From the NCBI GenBank assembly GCA_034696485.1, contig JAQIWT010000348.1:1-22747 (forward strand): DNA of 22,747 nt. The letters are read 5' to 3'. The stretch is from Isohypsibius dastychi (Eukaryota; Tardigrada; Eutardigrada; Parachela; Isohypsibiidae). Made by a program: the position numbers and the translations under genes. Position 1 is the stretch's first letter. Each line of letters begins with the position of its first letter. Under the pieces are notes generated by a model that searched no databases, was not told the origin of the DNA, and saw only the letters and a program-made list of their open reading frames with translations. This document shows positions 9,680 through 19,600 of the stretch, piece after piece.

Positions 9680-10103
9680 GCAGCAGTTCAGTCCAAAAAG
9701 TTTTGGACTGCAGTTCAGTCAATTTTTGGACTGCAGATCAGCAAATTTTGGACTGCAGTCCAAGGGGGTTTGGACTGCGATGAAAAACGAAAATTGAACG
9801 TTTTTTCCTGTTCAGTACTTTGCTGTGTTGTAAATGTTTACAAATAATAATTTCATAATGCCAATTCTGAGCAAATGTGCTTGTGTTTCAGCAAAAACGA
9901 AAATACATTGAGGGGGGAGTGGAATCTTGGGGGAATTAAATACTAAAACATATTTTCATGGAAATGACATTGCGAAATTCTTATTTGTCATCCTGAATAT
10001 CAGCGCAAAATATTGAACAGGACCAGTTGTTAAGTTTTCGTTTTTCATCGCAGTCCAAAATTTCGCCGAACTGCAGTCCAAAATTTTTTGGACTGAACTG
10101 CTG
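9680..10103. mobile_element. Nested 424-bp inverted-repeat element
   Basis: Both ends read GCAGCAGTTCAGTCCAAAAA inward. Each arm then repeats short units of TTTTGGACTGCAG and closes with GCGATGAAAAACGAAAA (about 9777 on the left, inverted near 10037-10053 on the right). The centre has no gene. It interrupts the integrase-like tail, so it inserted after that fragment was in place. Confidence 0.7.
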
Positions 10104-10110
10104 CTTCTCT

Positions 10111-10170
10111 GATTAAAATCTCTGATTTAAAATCTCCAGATTTAAAATCTCTGAGATTTAAAATCTCCAG
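10111..10170. repeat. Tandem GATTTAAAATCTC repeat
   Basis: About four copies of a 14-18 bp unit, GATTTAAAATCTCCA with small changes. The unit is itself close to palindromic (GATTTAAATC-like). It directly follows the nested inverted-repeat element. Confidence 0.75.
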
Positions 10171-10494
10171 TCACATTTGAATCCAGATGTCGATGACGGA
10201 AATTTTGGAACTAATCTTTTAATTATGGGTTAAAGTCTGCTTGGTACAATCTGGATGTTGTTTTGCCGGACCTTCATTTCCGATACAACACGTTTTGAAA
10301 ATGTCAATAAACATGTGTTTGAAAAAAGTCCCACTGTGATCTTGCTTCGGACATCTCCTATATTTGGTAGAAACTCTAGCAATTCCAAAAAAAAATGCAA
10401 ATTGAGAAATTTACACAGATGCACCAATCACAAGTTCTCGAAGTCGTTTGGTATCGGGATTACGATCGCTGATCTTACGATCGCTGATATCGTC

Positions 10495-10733
10495 CTTGTG
10501 GAGGTATATGGTCCACGTCTTTGTAGTCTTAATGGTTCATGGTAGTCTTCAAACAACAAAGAATTCGGACTTTTCAAACTCTTAATGTTCATGGTAGTCG
10601 TCAAACTACAAAGTAGTCGGACTTGTCAAACTCTTAATGGTTCATGGTAGTCGTCAAACAACAAAGTAGTCGGACTTGTCAAAGTCCTCCTAGTTCTCCT
10701 AGTTGTTCTCATTTTGGCCCAAATGGGCTGCCA
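10495..10733. repeat. Extra, shorter right arm of the foldback element
   Basis: This is inverted relative to 8912-9180 and direct relative to 10960-11166. It ends in GGGCTGCCA at 10733 followed by TA, just like the outer right end, and holds about two and a half 53-bp units. It may mark an internal duplication or a shorter element inserted in a longer one. Confidence 0.7.
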
Positions 10734-11168
10734 TATGTGGATGCCTGGCGTTGAACAGCGAGGCAGGTTGCATATGGAAAGTGAGGATAATTCAAATTGA
10801 ACTGAGTCATTTTTATGGCGTTATTGTGGTAATTGGTGGATTCAGAGGATTGATATTTGTTCGAGCTGTCCTTGTTCGTGGTGGTCGTTGAACAGCGAAA
10901 TAATCGGCCTTCTCGAACTTATCGTGGTTCATATACCTTGTGCATAGGTAAACATCAAAGTCTTTGTAGTTTCAATGGTTCATGGTGGTTGTCACACAAC
11001 GAAGTAGTTGGTCTTTTCAAAGTCCTCCTGGTTCTCTTAGTCGAAGTCTTTGTAGTTGTCAAAGTCTTTGTGGTTCACGGTAGTCGTCAAACAACAAAGT
11101 AGTCGGACTTGTCAAAGTCCTCCTAGTTCTCCTAGTTGTTTTCATTTTGGCCCAAATGGGCTGCCATA

Positions 11169-11735
11169 CTGTTTCCACGGAGACAGCTATCTCATCTATA
11201 TCAGTTGCAATTCCGAATCTTTCGGAGAAATACAATGGGAATGCAATCTATGATGTGGAACAACCTGGTCTTTACAGAATAACCGAAAAATGAAGAGCAC
11301 GAATCGTGCAAACTCAGTTCTCCCATGGATTCGATAAATTATGTTCTACTGAACAGATGAAGATACTCCCAAATACGCATCGTAAGTGAGACACACTGCC
11401 CAGTTTTTGCCAACCAACTCTGGATAATCTGAAATCCTACATCCTACCTACCGTAATAATCGTTAGAGAGCTATTCTTGGATCGACATGACGAAGTGACA
11501 GGATTAAAGTCCTTTTGTTTCGTACTCCGTTCTAGTCAGGAAGCAAAAGCTTTTGATTTCGATTTTGGAACACTGCAGCCACGCTTTATAAAAAAATGTC
11601 GTAGTTCAGAAATTAGAACTCTGAAATTCCGGTTAAATTCCGTTCTTTCAATCGCTGGTGCCTAGGTAGGTCTGTTTTGCACTTTGCTGCTTTTGTCACG
11701 TGTACGAACGATTTGCCCTTTTCTGGTTCCATTTA
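11169..11735. repeat. Repeat block R2, copy 1
   Basis: This is a diverged direct copy of 14964-15660. Shared stretches include CTGTTTCCACGGAGACAGCT, ACGCATCGTAAGTGAGACAC, TGCCCAGTTTTTGCCAACCA and CGCTGGTGCCTAGG. Open frames inside the two copies do not keep the same stops, so the similarity is at DNA level. Copy 1 begins directly after the TA flanking the foldback element. Confidence 0.8.
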
Positions 11736-12327
11736 TCACGGTAATAACAGCGTCGTCACCGACATGAGCCATTGTAGGATGAATTCTCTCAACCGTTTGG
11801 GAAATTATGGTCGTACAAATCGACATCTTCCATTTATTCGACATCTAGCCATCTTCGGCCATTCAACATATCGCCGTTTTCTTCATCTTTCAGTATTCTC
11901 CACAAAGTGTCAGCAATTTATATTACCAAAATTTTACCTATATACTGAAACTGGGACTTTTGGGACGTCCGCAGTCGTACCCGAATTAAAACCCATATCG
12001 AATGCTGCGTCAGGACGGAAAAAGATCTGGTATCGACGCCGTGCCTTTTGGTTATTTATCAATTTTCCTACTGGATTTGGAGAAAAACAGGATCCTGGAG
12101 CCAAATTTCGAATCACATGCCAAGGCGAAGCTACTCTGCGCGTTACGTTCCTGGACGTTAACAATGTTTCATTCAAGTTCCCTGGTAACTCGGACGGGGC
12201 AACGTACAGGCGTTGCTCCGGAACTCGCTTACCTATTGTACCGGTGTCCTCCTAGCAACACAATTTTCCATCTGTGAATGCTGGAGGCTGCTGCTCTGTG
12301 CTCATTCTTACAGAGAGGTATTTCGGG
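11736..12327. other. Unique stretch between R2 and R1; long open frame not recognised
   Basis: A plus-strand frame is open from 11677 to 12255 (192 codons) and crosses from R2 into this stretch. It contains KFRITCQGEATLRVTFLD but matches no family I know, and the opposite strand is also open at 11934-12176. I see no splice or start context that would make it a gene. Confidence 0.25.
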
Positions 12328-12600
12328 ACCCTCAGAAGTACGGGCGAGGCGAAGCCGAGCCGTCAGCTTGTCTTATACCCTAACTGCTACGGACTCTTTT
12401 TTTTCAAGAGCTTCTCCTCCTTCCCTACCGCTGTAATCCTGCCAAGGTACATACACTGGCGGTTTCGTGTGCTCATGGAGCACCGTATAACACTTTTTGT
12501 TTTCCGAAATTTCAATTAGTTTTTTTTTTATTTGATTTTGTTTGGCTACTTATCGAACTCGACGTCACGTATCACGTGGGTTTATTTTCGAATAACTGTA
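12328..12600. repeat. Repeat block R1, copy 1
   Basis: This block starts with GGGCGAGGCGAAGCCGAGCC, passes through AGCTTCTCCTCC and TTTCGTGTG, and ends near TCGAACTCGACGTCA plus a CACGTG site. The same order occurs at 14690-14955 and 16320-16590. The copies differ by many substitutions and small indels. The sequence just after (12600-12690) weakly resembles the start of R2, so the R1-R2 order is kept. Confidence 0.8.
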
Positions 12601-12690
12601 GCGCTGTTGTCACGGTGACACGATTTTGAAGCTGTTTCAGCTGCTACGTTAGATCCTTGGGAAAAACACAGGGAAGCTGCTGGTTTCATC

Positions 12691-13940
12691 TGTGAAACGA
12701 ACAACAGAGCCTTCTCGCAATTACCGAAAAATAACCTTACCCTCGAAACTCGAAACTTCACTCGATCAGTGGAAGAATTCAAACCACTTCACAATTTACG
12801 TCGAAAATTTTAAATTCGAGCCTTTGCCGAGACCGAATAAGCTACTGTATATGCGAGTTCGATCATTCGAACATGCATTTTTCCGCTTTGGCGAGGTCAT
12901 CTTGCGCAGTTGATCGCTTTGGTTTTCAAATATTACAAATTCCTTTCATGCGGATTATAACTCGTACGTACTAGTTGGAATTGCATGATAGTTGCTGTTT
13001 TAGACCGTCAAAAAATTGTTTTGCAACCCGCTCGTTGTACTCCCGTCAACCGGGGGCTCTCTACTTTTGAACATGAATTCTGTTAAAGGGTTGACCTGCC
13101 TGCCCCAGGAGGTGATTGAAATGATAGTTCAGCTGATAGTTCAGATGATTTTCTTGCCCTCTAACAATGTGCTAGTTAAAGTTACTTCACCAGGAATTCA
13201 ATCATGGAATCGGTATTGATTCCAAACAGACCCAAACGTTCATCAAAGGTAGGTAAGTTTTAGAATTGTCCAACAAGCAAAATTTCGTTGGAATATTCCG
13301 CATAGATCAGAAGTTGTTTTTGTGGAAATAACGAACAAATTGTTTGCTGATGAACTTCGGTTTTTTTCGCAACTGTAAATTACACAGTGACTATTTCAAA
13401 ATTTCCTTGGACGAAAGTTCGTAACTTTTCATGCCGGATTTTTGAAGCTATACCTCAAGTAATTGATTCAGTATTCACGAAGATCACTTCTCGAAATCAA
13501 GCTTTTACCACTGTTTACCAGTCTCCAAGAAAATTTTATTGAATAGCGGTCATACTGAAGGTCAGCGAAAGAAAAGCCTCCCGAAAACCAATGTGCAAAA
13601 AACAAGCCCTCAAAGTCTTATCAAAGAATCTCATCAGAACGAACCGGGCAGGTGGTTAGATTCAAAAAAATGAATTCCATTCTACAGCTTTCATGAAATT
13701 TTCTCCTCAAATAACATTCGCAAACCGTCAGAGAAACAGTGCGCAATTTACGACTAGGAGTTTTAGATTACATGATGTTTCACATTCAAGAGCAAAACAA
13801 AAGCAACTGAATAAAGCAAGTTCTTCCGCATCTGGGTTTCCTCCTTGGTATTTTTATCTACGCGTTTAGTTCTTTGATTATCACAATGAGTTGACCGAAT
13901 CATGACTTTTTTCATGAGCAATAAAATTCAATCATTCGTA
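12691..13940. other. No recognised gene
   Basis: Open frames here are short. One (13016-13219) contains LPQEVIEMIVQLIV, which faintly resembles the first helix of an F-box, but it is too short and ends too soon to call. A small tandem duplication (TGATAGTTCAGC) lies at about 13120-13145. Confidence 0.35.
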
Positions 13941-13948
13941 ACCAGATA

Positions 13949-14680
13949 ATGAATAAAATCACAATATTCGGAAATAACTTGACTTTCACTTTGCGCGATC
14001 GATTGCCATTTTCTAATTCGCCAACAAAAACATTCGACCGCTCGATGGCGTAATTCCCTGAGCGAACCAAATTGATCAAATATTCCAACATGTTCGAAAA
14101 ACGAAATGACGAAACTAGCTGACTCTAGCTAGTTTCGTCTAGTTTCATCATGCCTCCAAAAAATTTATCTCCCAAAAAATTTTGGAGGGTTGTTTTTTCC
14201 GGTGGATGGGCACGAAAAGAGTCCAGATCCACCAGTGCTGCCAATTTAAAAAAAAGTTACATGGGAATCTGATTGAAAAGTTAATCGATTGTGGATAACA
14301 TCATGACTGCCAAGATAAATGCTGTTTCGTTTGATTTAAATCTGAATTATGAAAATGTTATTTGGAGCAATTTTGGTGATTTTTTTTTGCTGGTGACCTG
14401 GCGTTTTTCCCTTTTAAAGAGGAACGCATGTAAACTCCAAAAAGCCATTATTTTTCCATTGGAATTCGAATGAGCTATCTACTGAGCCTGCAACCATTCC
14501 AATATATTTGAAAATCGAAATCACGGCAGTAGCTTAAGTAACATTGACAACTCGACTTTCACTTTGCGCAATTGGAAAGGATCATTTCCGCAGTTGCCAA
14601 CTGACAGGCGGTGGCAACTCAGAATCAGTTTTGGGATTGTGTATGACAGATGCAAAGCCATGTTCTAATTATTGAATAGG
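13949..14680. repeat. Repeat block R0, several partial copies
   Basis: The motif GACTTTCACTTTGCGC occurs at about 13980 and 14551, and a near copy at 16056. Stretches around 14041-14121 and 14494-14540 share ATATTCCAAC/GAAAAACGAAAT-type sequence with each other and with 15956-16030. The block precedes R1 at 14690, as the later copy precedes R1 at 16320. A hairpin sits at 14108-14139. Confidence 0.65.
14108..14139. repeat. Perfect 13-bp hairpin
   Basis: GACGAAACTAGCT (14108-14120) is followed after six bases by its exact reverse complement (14127-14139). It lies at the point where the two R0 copies stop matching, so it may mark an inversion or insertion break. Confidence 0.8.
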
Positions 14681-14689
14681 AGTCAAACC

Positions 14690-14955
14690 TTGGAGGTTCG
14701 GGCGAGGCGAAGCCGAGCCGTTTGCTTGTCTTCTCTACCTCTAAAGCCTACGGGCTCGATTTTTTCAACAGCTTCTCCTCCTTAACTAGCTCATATCCCG
14801 CCAAGGTACATACACCGTTGGTTTCGTGTGGCTTTGGAGCACCGGATGACACTCTTCATTTTCTGCTTATGTCGATCCCTGTTTATTTATTCCCGTTTTG
14901 ATGGCTACAAATCGAACTCGACGTCATCGATCACGTGGTGCTTTTTTCGAATCAG
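14690..14955. repeat. Repeat block R1, copy 2
   Basis: This is the middle copy of the block, with the same GGGCGAGGCGAAGCCGAGCC start and the GATCACGTGGTGC end. Here R1 is followed within ten bases by R2, showing the R0-R1-R2 order most completely. Confidence 0.8.
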
Positions 14956-14963
14956 AACAACCC

Positions 14964-15660
14964 TGTTTCCACGGAGACAGCTACCTCATCTGTTTTAGAT
15001 GCAATTTCGAATCCTTTGGAGACATACAATGGGAATACAATAGAAATACAATAGAAATACAATGATGTGGAAAAACCTGGCCTTCACAGAATAATCGAAA
15101 AATGATGAGCACGAATCGGGCGAACTCAGTTCTTCCTTGGATGCGATAAACTATGTTCCACTGAACAGATAAGAGATACTCCCGAATACGCATCGTAAGT
15201 GAGACACACTGCCCAGTTTTTGCCAACCAATTTTCGGTAATCCGAAAACCTACATCCTACCTACCGTAATAATCTTTAGAGAGCTCTTCTTGGATTGACG
15301 TGACGGATTTAAGTGACAGAATTAGAGTCCTTTTGTTTCGTCTTTTGTTCTGGTCAGGAAGCAAAAGCTTCAAACACAGCAGCTACATTTTACTTGAAGA
15401 TCTGTAGTTGGAAATTGGGAGCGATACACCTTTTTGATTTTTCATTTAAAAACCCTGCAGAAGGTTTGAGCAGCCGAGCAGCTGGCTCTTCTTTACGACT
15501 GCTGCTTTGGCTCGTAGGTCGGAATTCAGGACTCGAAACTCGGAACTCTGAAATTCCGGATAAAATTCGTTCCTTCGGTCGCTGGTGCCTAGGTCTGTTA
15601 TGCACTGGGCTGTTTTTGTTACGTGTACAAATGATGTGCCCTTTTGTGGTTGGTAATTCG
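14964..15660. repeat. Repeat block R2, copy 2
   Basis: This is a direct copy of 11169-11735, about 3.8 kb away, with many substitutions and some inserted bases. These include a small triplication of AATACAATAG at about 15031-15063. An open frame of 156 codons at 15313-15783 lies across it but is not conserved in copy 1, so I do not treat it as a gene. Confidence 0.8.
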
Positions 15661-15955
15661 TTAAGAAAGAACAGCAAAAGCTGCACCGATTATCGACACA
15701 TCAAAATGCCCGAATTACCGGAGTTCATGCATGACTGGCCAGTCAACGGTGTGTCAGCCCAACATCAAGCGTGGTTTGGATGACGGCATCCGAGAACACA
15801 CCGGGATCAACAGAAACGTGCTAGTTGATCTGTTTCTCTAAGATGCAGGAAATAACCTCCCTTGAACAAAAATTCGCGCATATCTAGGTTTCTTGCTAAA
15901 CTTGGGTCTTGGTTTGTATTTGGTAAATTTGAGCATCATTACGAAAATTTGACAC

Positions 15956-16310
15956 TCGATGGCCTTATCTCATTAGGAAGATAATTCGATCAAATATTCC
16001 AGCGTGTTTGAAAAAAAGTCACGTCACATATACGAAACTAGCTGAAGTTTCTCTTGGCTTTCACTTTGCGACATCGGAAAGGGTCATTTTCCGCCATTGC
16101 CAACTGATAGGCGTCAGCAAGGCCGAAGTAGCTCTGGGTTTATGTATGTCAAATGCAAAACAGTGTTCTGATCATTCAAAAAGAATCAAACGTATTAAGT
16201 GGAGTATCTTAGTAACACCACATGCTGGCCCCTAGCAATACTACGGTAATTTCTAATGTACATTTCCCTTCCTAAGACTCCTGCTAATCCTTAAAAATAT
16301 TTCGGTTTTA
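15956..16310. repeat. Repeat block R0, later copy
   Basis: It matches 14041-14121 (GATCAAATATTCCA, GAAACTAGCTGA) and then 14553-14680 (CTTTCACTTTGCG, TTGCCAACTGA, TGTTCTGATCATTCA-like), without the roughly 430 bases that separate these parts in the earlier copy. Confidence 0.65.
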
Positions 16311-16319
16311 AAAATTATT

Positions 16320-16590
16320 TGGTACCCTCAGAAGTTCGGGCGAGGCGAAGCCGAGCCGTTTGCTTGTCTCTACCTCTAAAGGCTACGGACTCAATTTTTG
16401 ATACGGCTTCTCCTCCTTATCTAGCTGCGATCCCACCAGGGGACATATATCTACGGTTTCGTGTGCTCCTGGAGCATCTCATAACACTTTCTGTTTTTCG
16501 TTAGATCGAATACTTCTTTTGTTATTTCATTTTTTTTGGCTACAAATCGAACTCTACGTCATCGGTCACGTGGTGCTAATTTTCGAAACC
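16320..16590. repeat. Repeat block R1, copy 3
   Basis: Third copy of the block, running from CCTCAGAAGTTCGGGCGAGG to GTCACGTGGTGC. It is closest to copy 2 in its CTTGTCT...CTACCTCTAAAG stretch and to copy 1 in the ACCCTCAGAAGT lead-in. No R2 copy follows. Confidence 0.8.
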
Positions 16591-17306
16591 AATTCAGCGG
16601 ATGTTTAGGCAAGTTCGATTCATCCAGATTTGCTTGCTCCGTCTATGGAAGCTTAGTCGTATGCAGTCATTAATTTGTGCGGGTGCTGGACTTCTTTCTC
16701 GGAAAAAAGTCACAAGAATCAGCAAGTTAAGCAGAATAATGGTTACGGCAACGGATACAACAACGGATATGGATAAGATCTGTTTTTCTGTTTGATTTTT
16801 TGCTGCTCCATTTGTGTTTACTATATATTCCTGGTCACTTCATTATATTGCTCTTTTTATTCGCTTTACCAGTAGTTATTGCGATTTGAAGCACTTAGAT
16901 CTTCACTGAGAATACGAGTAGTTTTGGAGCGAACAGGGAATTTCTTGGCTTGAGCCCGTGCGACTCACCAGAAAATCGTGTCTGAATTGGAACCGTCGTT
17001 TTTCTCGATGGCTAATGGCTATTGCGGTAAAATCGTTGAAACTTATAATCATTAAAACACACCTTGATCCGATCTAGATGTTACTTCAAAGTAGATTTTG
17101 ACGATTTCAAACTCACACCACAAGACCGTGGCTTATCATTGTTAATGGTTCCAAGGCCCATCATCACGCAAAGTTAACGTTGTGACCCTACGGCATTTCG
17201 GGAACTTGATCAATCATGTATAATATATGTTGTACGTTTTTCCTCCATACTTGCAGAAATGCTTGGTTTAATAGTGAGAAGTGTCAGTGATTTCAAATAT
17301 AATAAA
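16591..17306. other. No recognised gene; short Gly/Tyr/Asn-rich open tail
   Basis: A plus-strand frame ending at TAA 16774-16776 codes QNNGYGNGYNNGYG just before the stop, which looks like the tail of a small Gly/Tyr-rich secreted peptide. No signal peptide or clear exon start could be found upstream, so this is only a possible remnant. Nothing else was seen here. Confidence 0.25.
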
Positions 17307-17348
17307 ACGTTGTATTCAAGCTGGCTGACACAGCCAGCCATACAACGT
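17307..17348. repeat. Two-part hairpin downstream of the BEN-type gene
   Basis: Outer arms ACGTTGTAT/ATACAACGT (17307-17315 and 17340-17348) enclose inner arms GCTGGCTG/CAGCCAGC (17320-17327 and 17331-17338). It lies about 340 bases past the stop codon of the minus-strand gene at 17685 and could be a structured element end or an RNA fold. Confidence 0.7.
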
Positions 17349-17684
17349 AGGTTTAAAGGCCGGATAAATAATACGTTGGCGATCACAAGCTTGTAAATAA
17401 CATTGGAATCAAGGCCTGGTTCAAACAGCACTCCCATGCACCCAAAAAGGACTTCCGGTCACGCCTCCCTAACGGGAAACCAATCAGATAATTCGGATTT
17501 GAATTTATTCGCCATAATCTGCACCGCACAAAATATATCCACAAAAAATTACTCCAAGTAGAAAAATTATCCGGGATACGCTCCAAATTTAACGAAAGTG
17601 TCAGATCCATAAAACTAGCTTAAACTCAGTTGATCAATTTAAAGATGAGTTATGTTCTAATGAGCCGAAAATTCCAAACGCAGT

Positions 17685-19175
17685 TTATTTCTCCTCAGCT
17701 GGCTTTGCTTTCTTTCGAGGAGCACCACCTTCCGCCATATTCTTCGCCGCATTTCGTCGCTCTTGAATGAACTCCCGGATGGCTTTCCGCATTTCTTTAT
17801 CGACATCAGTGATTTCCGTACGATTCTTGATGCGAATCCAATCGACGAAGCATTCTGAAAATTCGTAACCATTTTAAGCCAAAATATTTCAAACTTGCAC
17901 ATCAATATTCAGAACTTAGTTTTTAGTCTTCGATATTGAATTCACCATTTTTCCAAAACATTAAAAAACAGCAATTCTCATCGGAAGTTTATTTGTACAA
18001 ACGCAGAAAACAATTGCTAATTACCTCGAATTTTCGCCACTTTGACAGGATCGATTTCTCGGTTGGCCAACGATCCGGCAATGTTTCGATTTCCGGTCAA
18101 ATTTTCCGCTTTCATAACCGATGATACAATTTCCGCTTCAGTCATGATAACACGCATTCCAGCTCGAATCGCTCTGACTTTGTCGTCTTTCTGCTTCATC
18201 GCAGTCTAAATGAAAAAAGGAAATTAAAAACCGGAAAATTAGAAAACAAAAAACTCAGATTCAACTTTAAATTCAAAAAAAGAACGCTTACCAAAACAGG
18301 ATCTTCAGCATTTCTGGCCAAGTTTCCATCCGCATCCTTGCGCGCAATTTCGGATATTTTGGACTCCAGCGTATCTTTCAAATCAGAAACTGCTCCAGCC
18401 AGTTCGATCAAGCGTTGCTGGAGATCTTCGTTCGATTTCGCCAATGCTTCGATCTTCTGTAAAGAGGGGTTGGATTGAGTGTCGTTTAGGATGGAAAAGA
18501 CGAAGAAGTGTGATTTAAAATCTCTTAAAAACGTACCTCCGCAGTTTCAGCATGGATCGGTTGAGATGCAGCAGGAGTTGGACAGAATTCCTGATGATTT
18601 TGCGCAGAGAAGCTGGTATAGTTTGGAGGCCAATGAGGAACTTGATAAGGATTTCCAGGTGGTTGGTAAAACGGTGGCTGGTAAGCTGGATTCCAAGGAG
18701 CGTTGGCTTGAAAATCTTGAACGCTTTGGGTCGGTGCGATATCAGCAGCGATTACCGATCTTCCAGGAGGTTGGACCGCTGGAATGGTGACCTGAAAATG
18801 TGTTTGCGTTGCGGAAAGTGTGAAATATGAGAAACCCATCAAATGTACCTTCTCAATTTCAGCCAGCTTCTTTGCTCCAAATTCGCACCAAGAGGCTGCC
18901 ATTTCCCCAGCAAGAGCAGTCTTCTTGAGCTCCGAAACAGGTTTCGCTGTGTGAAAAGAGGTTCTAACTGTTGAAAGTTTCCAAGTTGAAGAAGAGAACT
19001 TACAATGATCGATTTTAAGAACCAAAACAGGCTCATTCTTCCTGACGTTGTTCCACTTCGCCGTGCACTTTTGGTATTCCAGAAGTGGAGTACCATCAGG
19101 AGTATGCACATGCCCCAAATCAACAGCAGATACTGATGGACTGGGATCAGTGTACCAATACACAATTGCAGACAT
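17685..19175 (-). CDS. BEN-domain-like nuclear protein, six exons, intact
   Basis: Exons 19175-19004, 18946-18849, 18791-18537, 18456-18292, 18205-18025 and 17854-17685 join with matching phases and GT-AG introns of 57-170 nt to give 346 residues. Residues 1-57 start MSAIVYWYTDPSPSVSAVDL and resemble the small N-terminal domain seen in some animal BEN proteins. Residues 91-175 are proline-rich (PPFYQPPGNPYQVP). Residues 176-220 are a predicted coiled coil (KSNEDLQQRLIELA). Residues about 240-310 look like a BEN domain: ENLTGNRNIAGS, then EIDPVKVAKIRECFVDW. A basic PRKKAK at 336-341 may be a nuclear signal. BEN domains bind DNA or partner proteins in chromatin. The stop TAA overlaps an AATAAA (17689-17684) that could serve as poly(A) signal. 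The gene lies 425 bases downstream of the transposase-like gene on the same strand. The exon structure is well supported; the BEN call is from motif spacing and is moderate. Confidence 0.72.
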
Positions 19176-19471
19176 TTTCAAGAAGAAGTTCGAGGAATTT
19201 CCACACAGAACTTTTGCAAGCCTGAATGCGAACTGACATGTGCAGCATGGCGCGAAAACAGCAGACAAAGGTAAGCAGGGCCTGAACTGGCGGTACTCAA
19301 TCACGAAGCCCAGCAAACTCGTGGTTACTACAGGGTACCAAATCGATCATTTCTCAGGCCTGTTTGGGAGTAATGGGTCCGACGTTTGGTTCTACCAGTG
19401 TTTTGAGCCCGGAAGTATCAGAAACTGGAAGAAAAAACTTGCTCCTGCCAGAAGTCTGGCCGCACGAGAAC

Positions 19472-19489
19472 GTCACGTGACCACGTGAC
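19472..19489. promoter_or_regulatory. Paired CACGTG (E-box/G-box) site
   Basis: GTCACGTGACCACGTGAC holds two CACGTG cores nine bases apart. It lies between the two intact minus-strand genes, about 300 bases upstream of the BEN-type start codon, a fitting place for a bHLH or bZIP site. The function is inferred only from the motif. Confidence 0.4.
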
Positions 19490-19600
19490 ACCCTCTTCAC
19501 ATGGTAATGCGCACATCTATTCAGTGTTTGCTTTGCTTAGTGGTAACCATGCTTTCAATGTCTACTGAAATGCCCAGATATTCATAAAAATCCCAAAAAA

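Larger units (their letters stand above)
8912..11166. mobile_element. Foldback-type transposon with long inverted arms and an extra right arm
   Basis: The left end begins TGGCAGCCCATTTGGGCC at 8912. The inverted copy ends at 11166, and each end is flanked by TA (8910-8911 and 11167-11168). The left arm (8912 to about 9295) is inverted in the right arm (about 10847-11166) over its whole length, including the inner part around 9177-9292. A second, shorter right arm (about 10495-10733) ends in the same TGCCA-TA. The arms contain tandem 53-bp units, the hallmark of foldback elements. Inside are an integrase-like fragment (9375-9676) and a nested inverted-repeat element (9680-10103). No intact transposase is encoded, so the element would need help from elsewhere to move. 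Confidence 0.75.

Noticed and set aside
9653-9847. Open frame running through the nested element
   Set aside because: It translates repeated GGACTGCAG units; periodic non-coding DNA gives an artificial frame.
11677-12255. 192-codon open frame on the plus strand
   Set aside because: It overlaps a repeat block, has an open frame on the other strand, shows no family resemblance and is not kept in the second copy of the repeat.
15313-15783. 156-codon open frame on the plus strand
   Set aside because: It lies in repeat R2; the matching part of copy 1 is interrupted by stops, so the openness is not conserved.
17210-17610. Minus-strand open frames downstream of the BEN gene
   Set aside because: They are short, overlap in different frames, have no recognisable motif, and one crosses the 17307-17348 hairpin.
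18479-18830. Plus-strand open frames of about 100 codons
   Set aside because: They are antisense shadows of exons 3-4 of the intact BEN-type gene.
19048-19488. Plus-strand open frames near the BEN start
   Set aside because: Antisense to exon 1 and to the region upstream of it; no family match.
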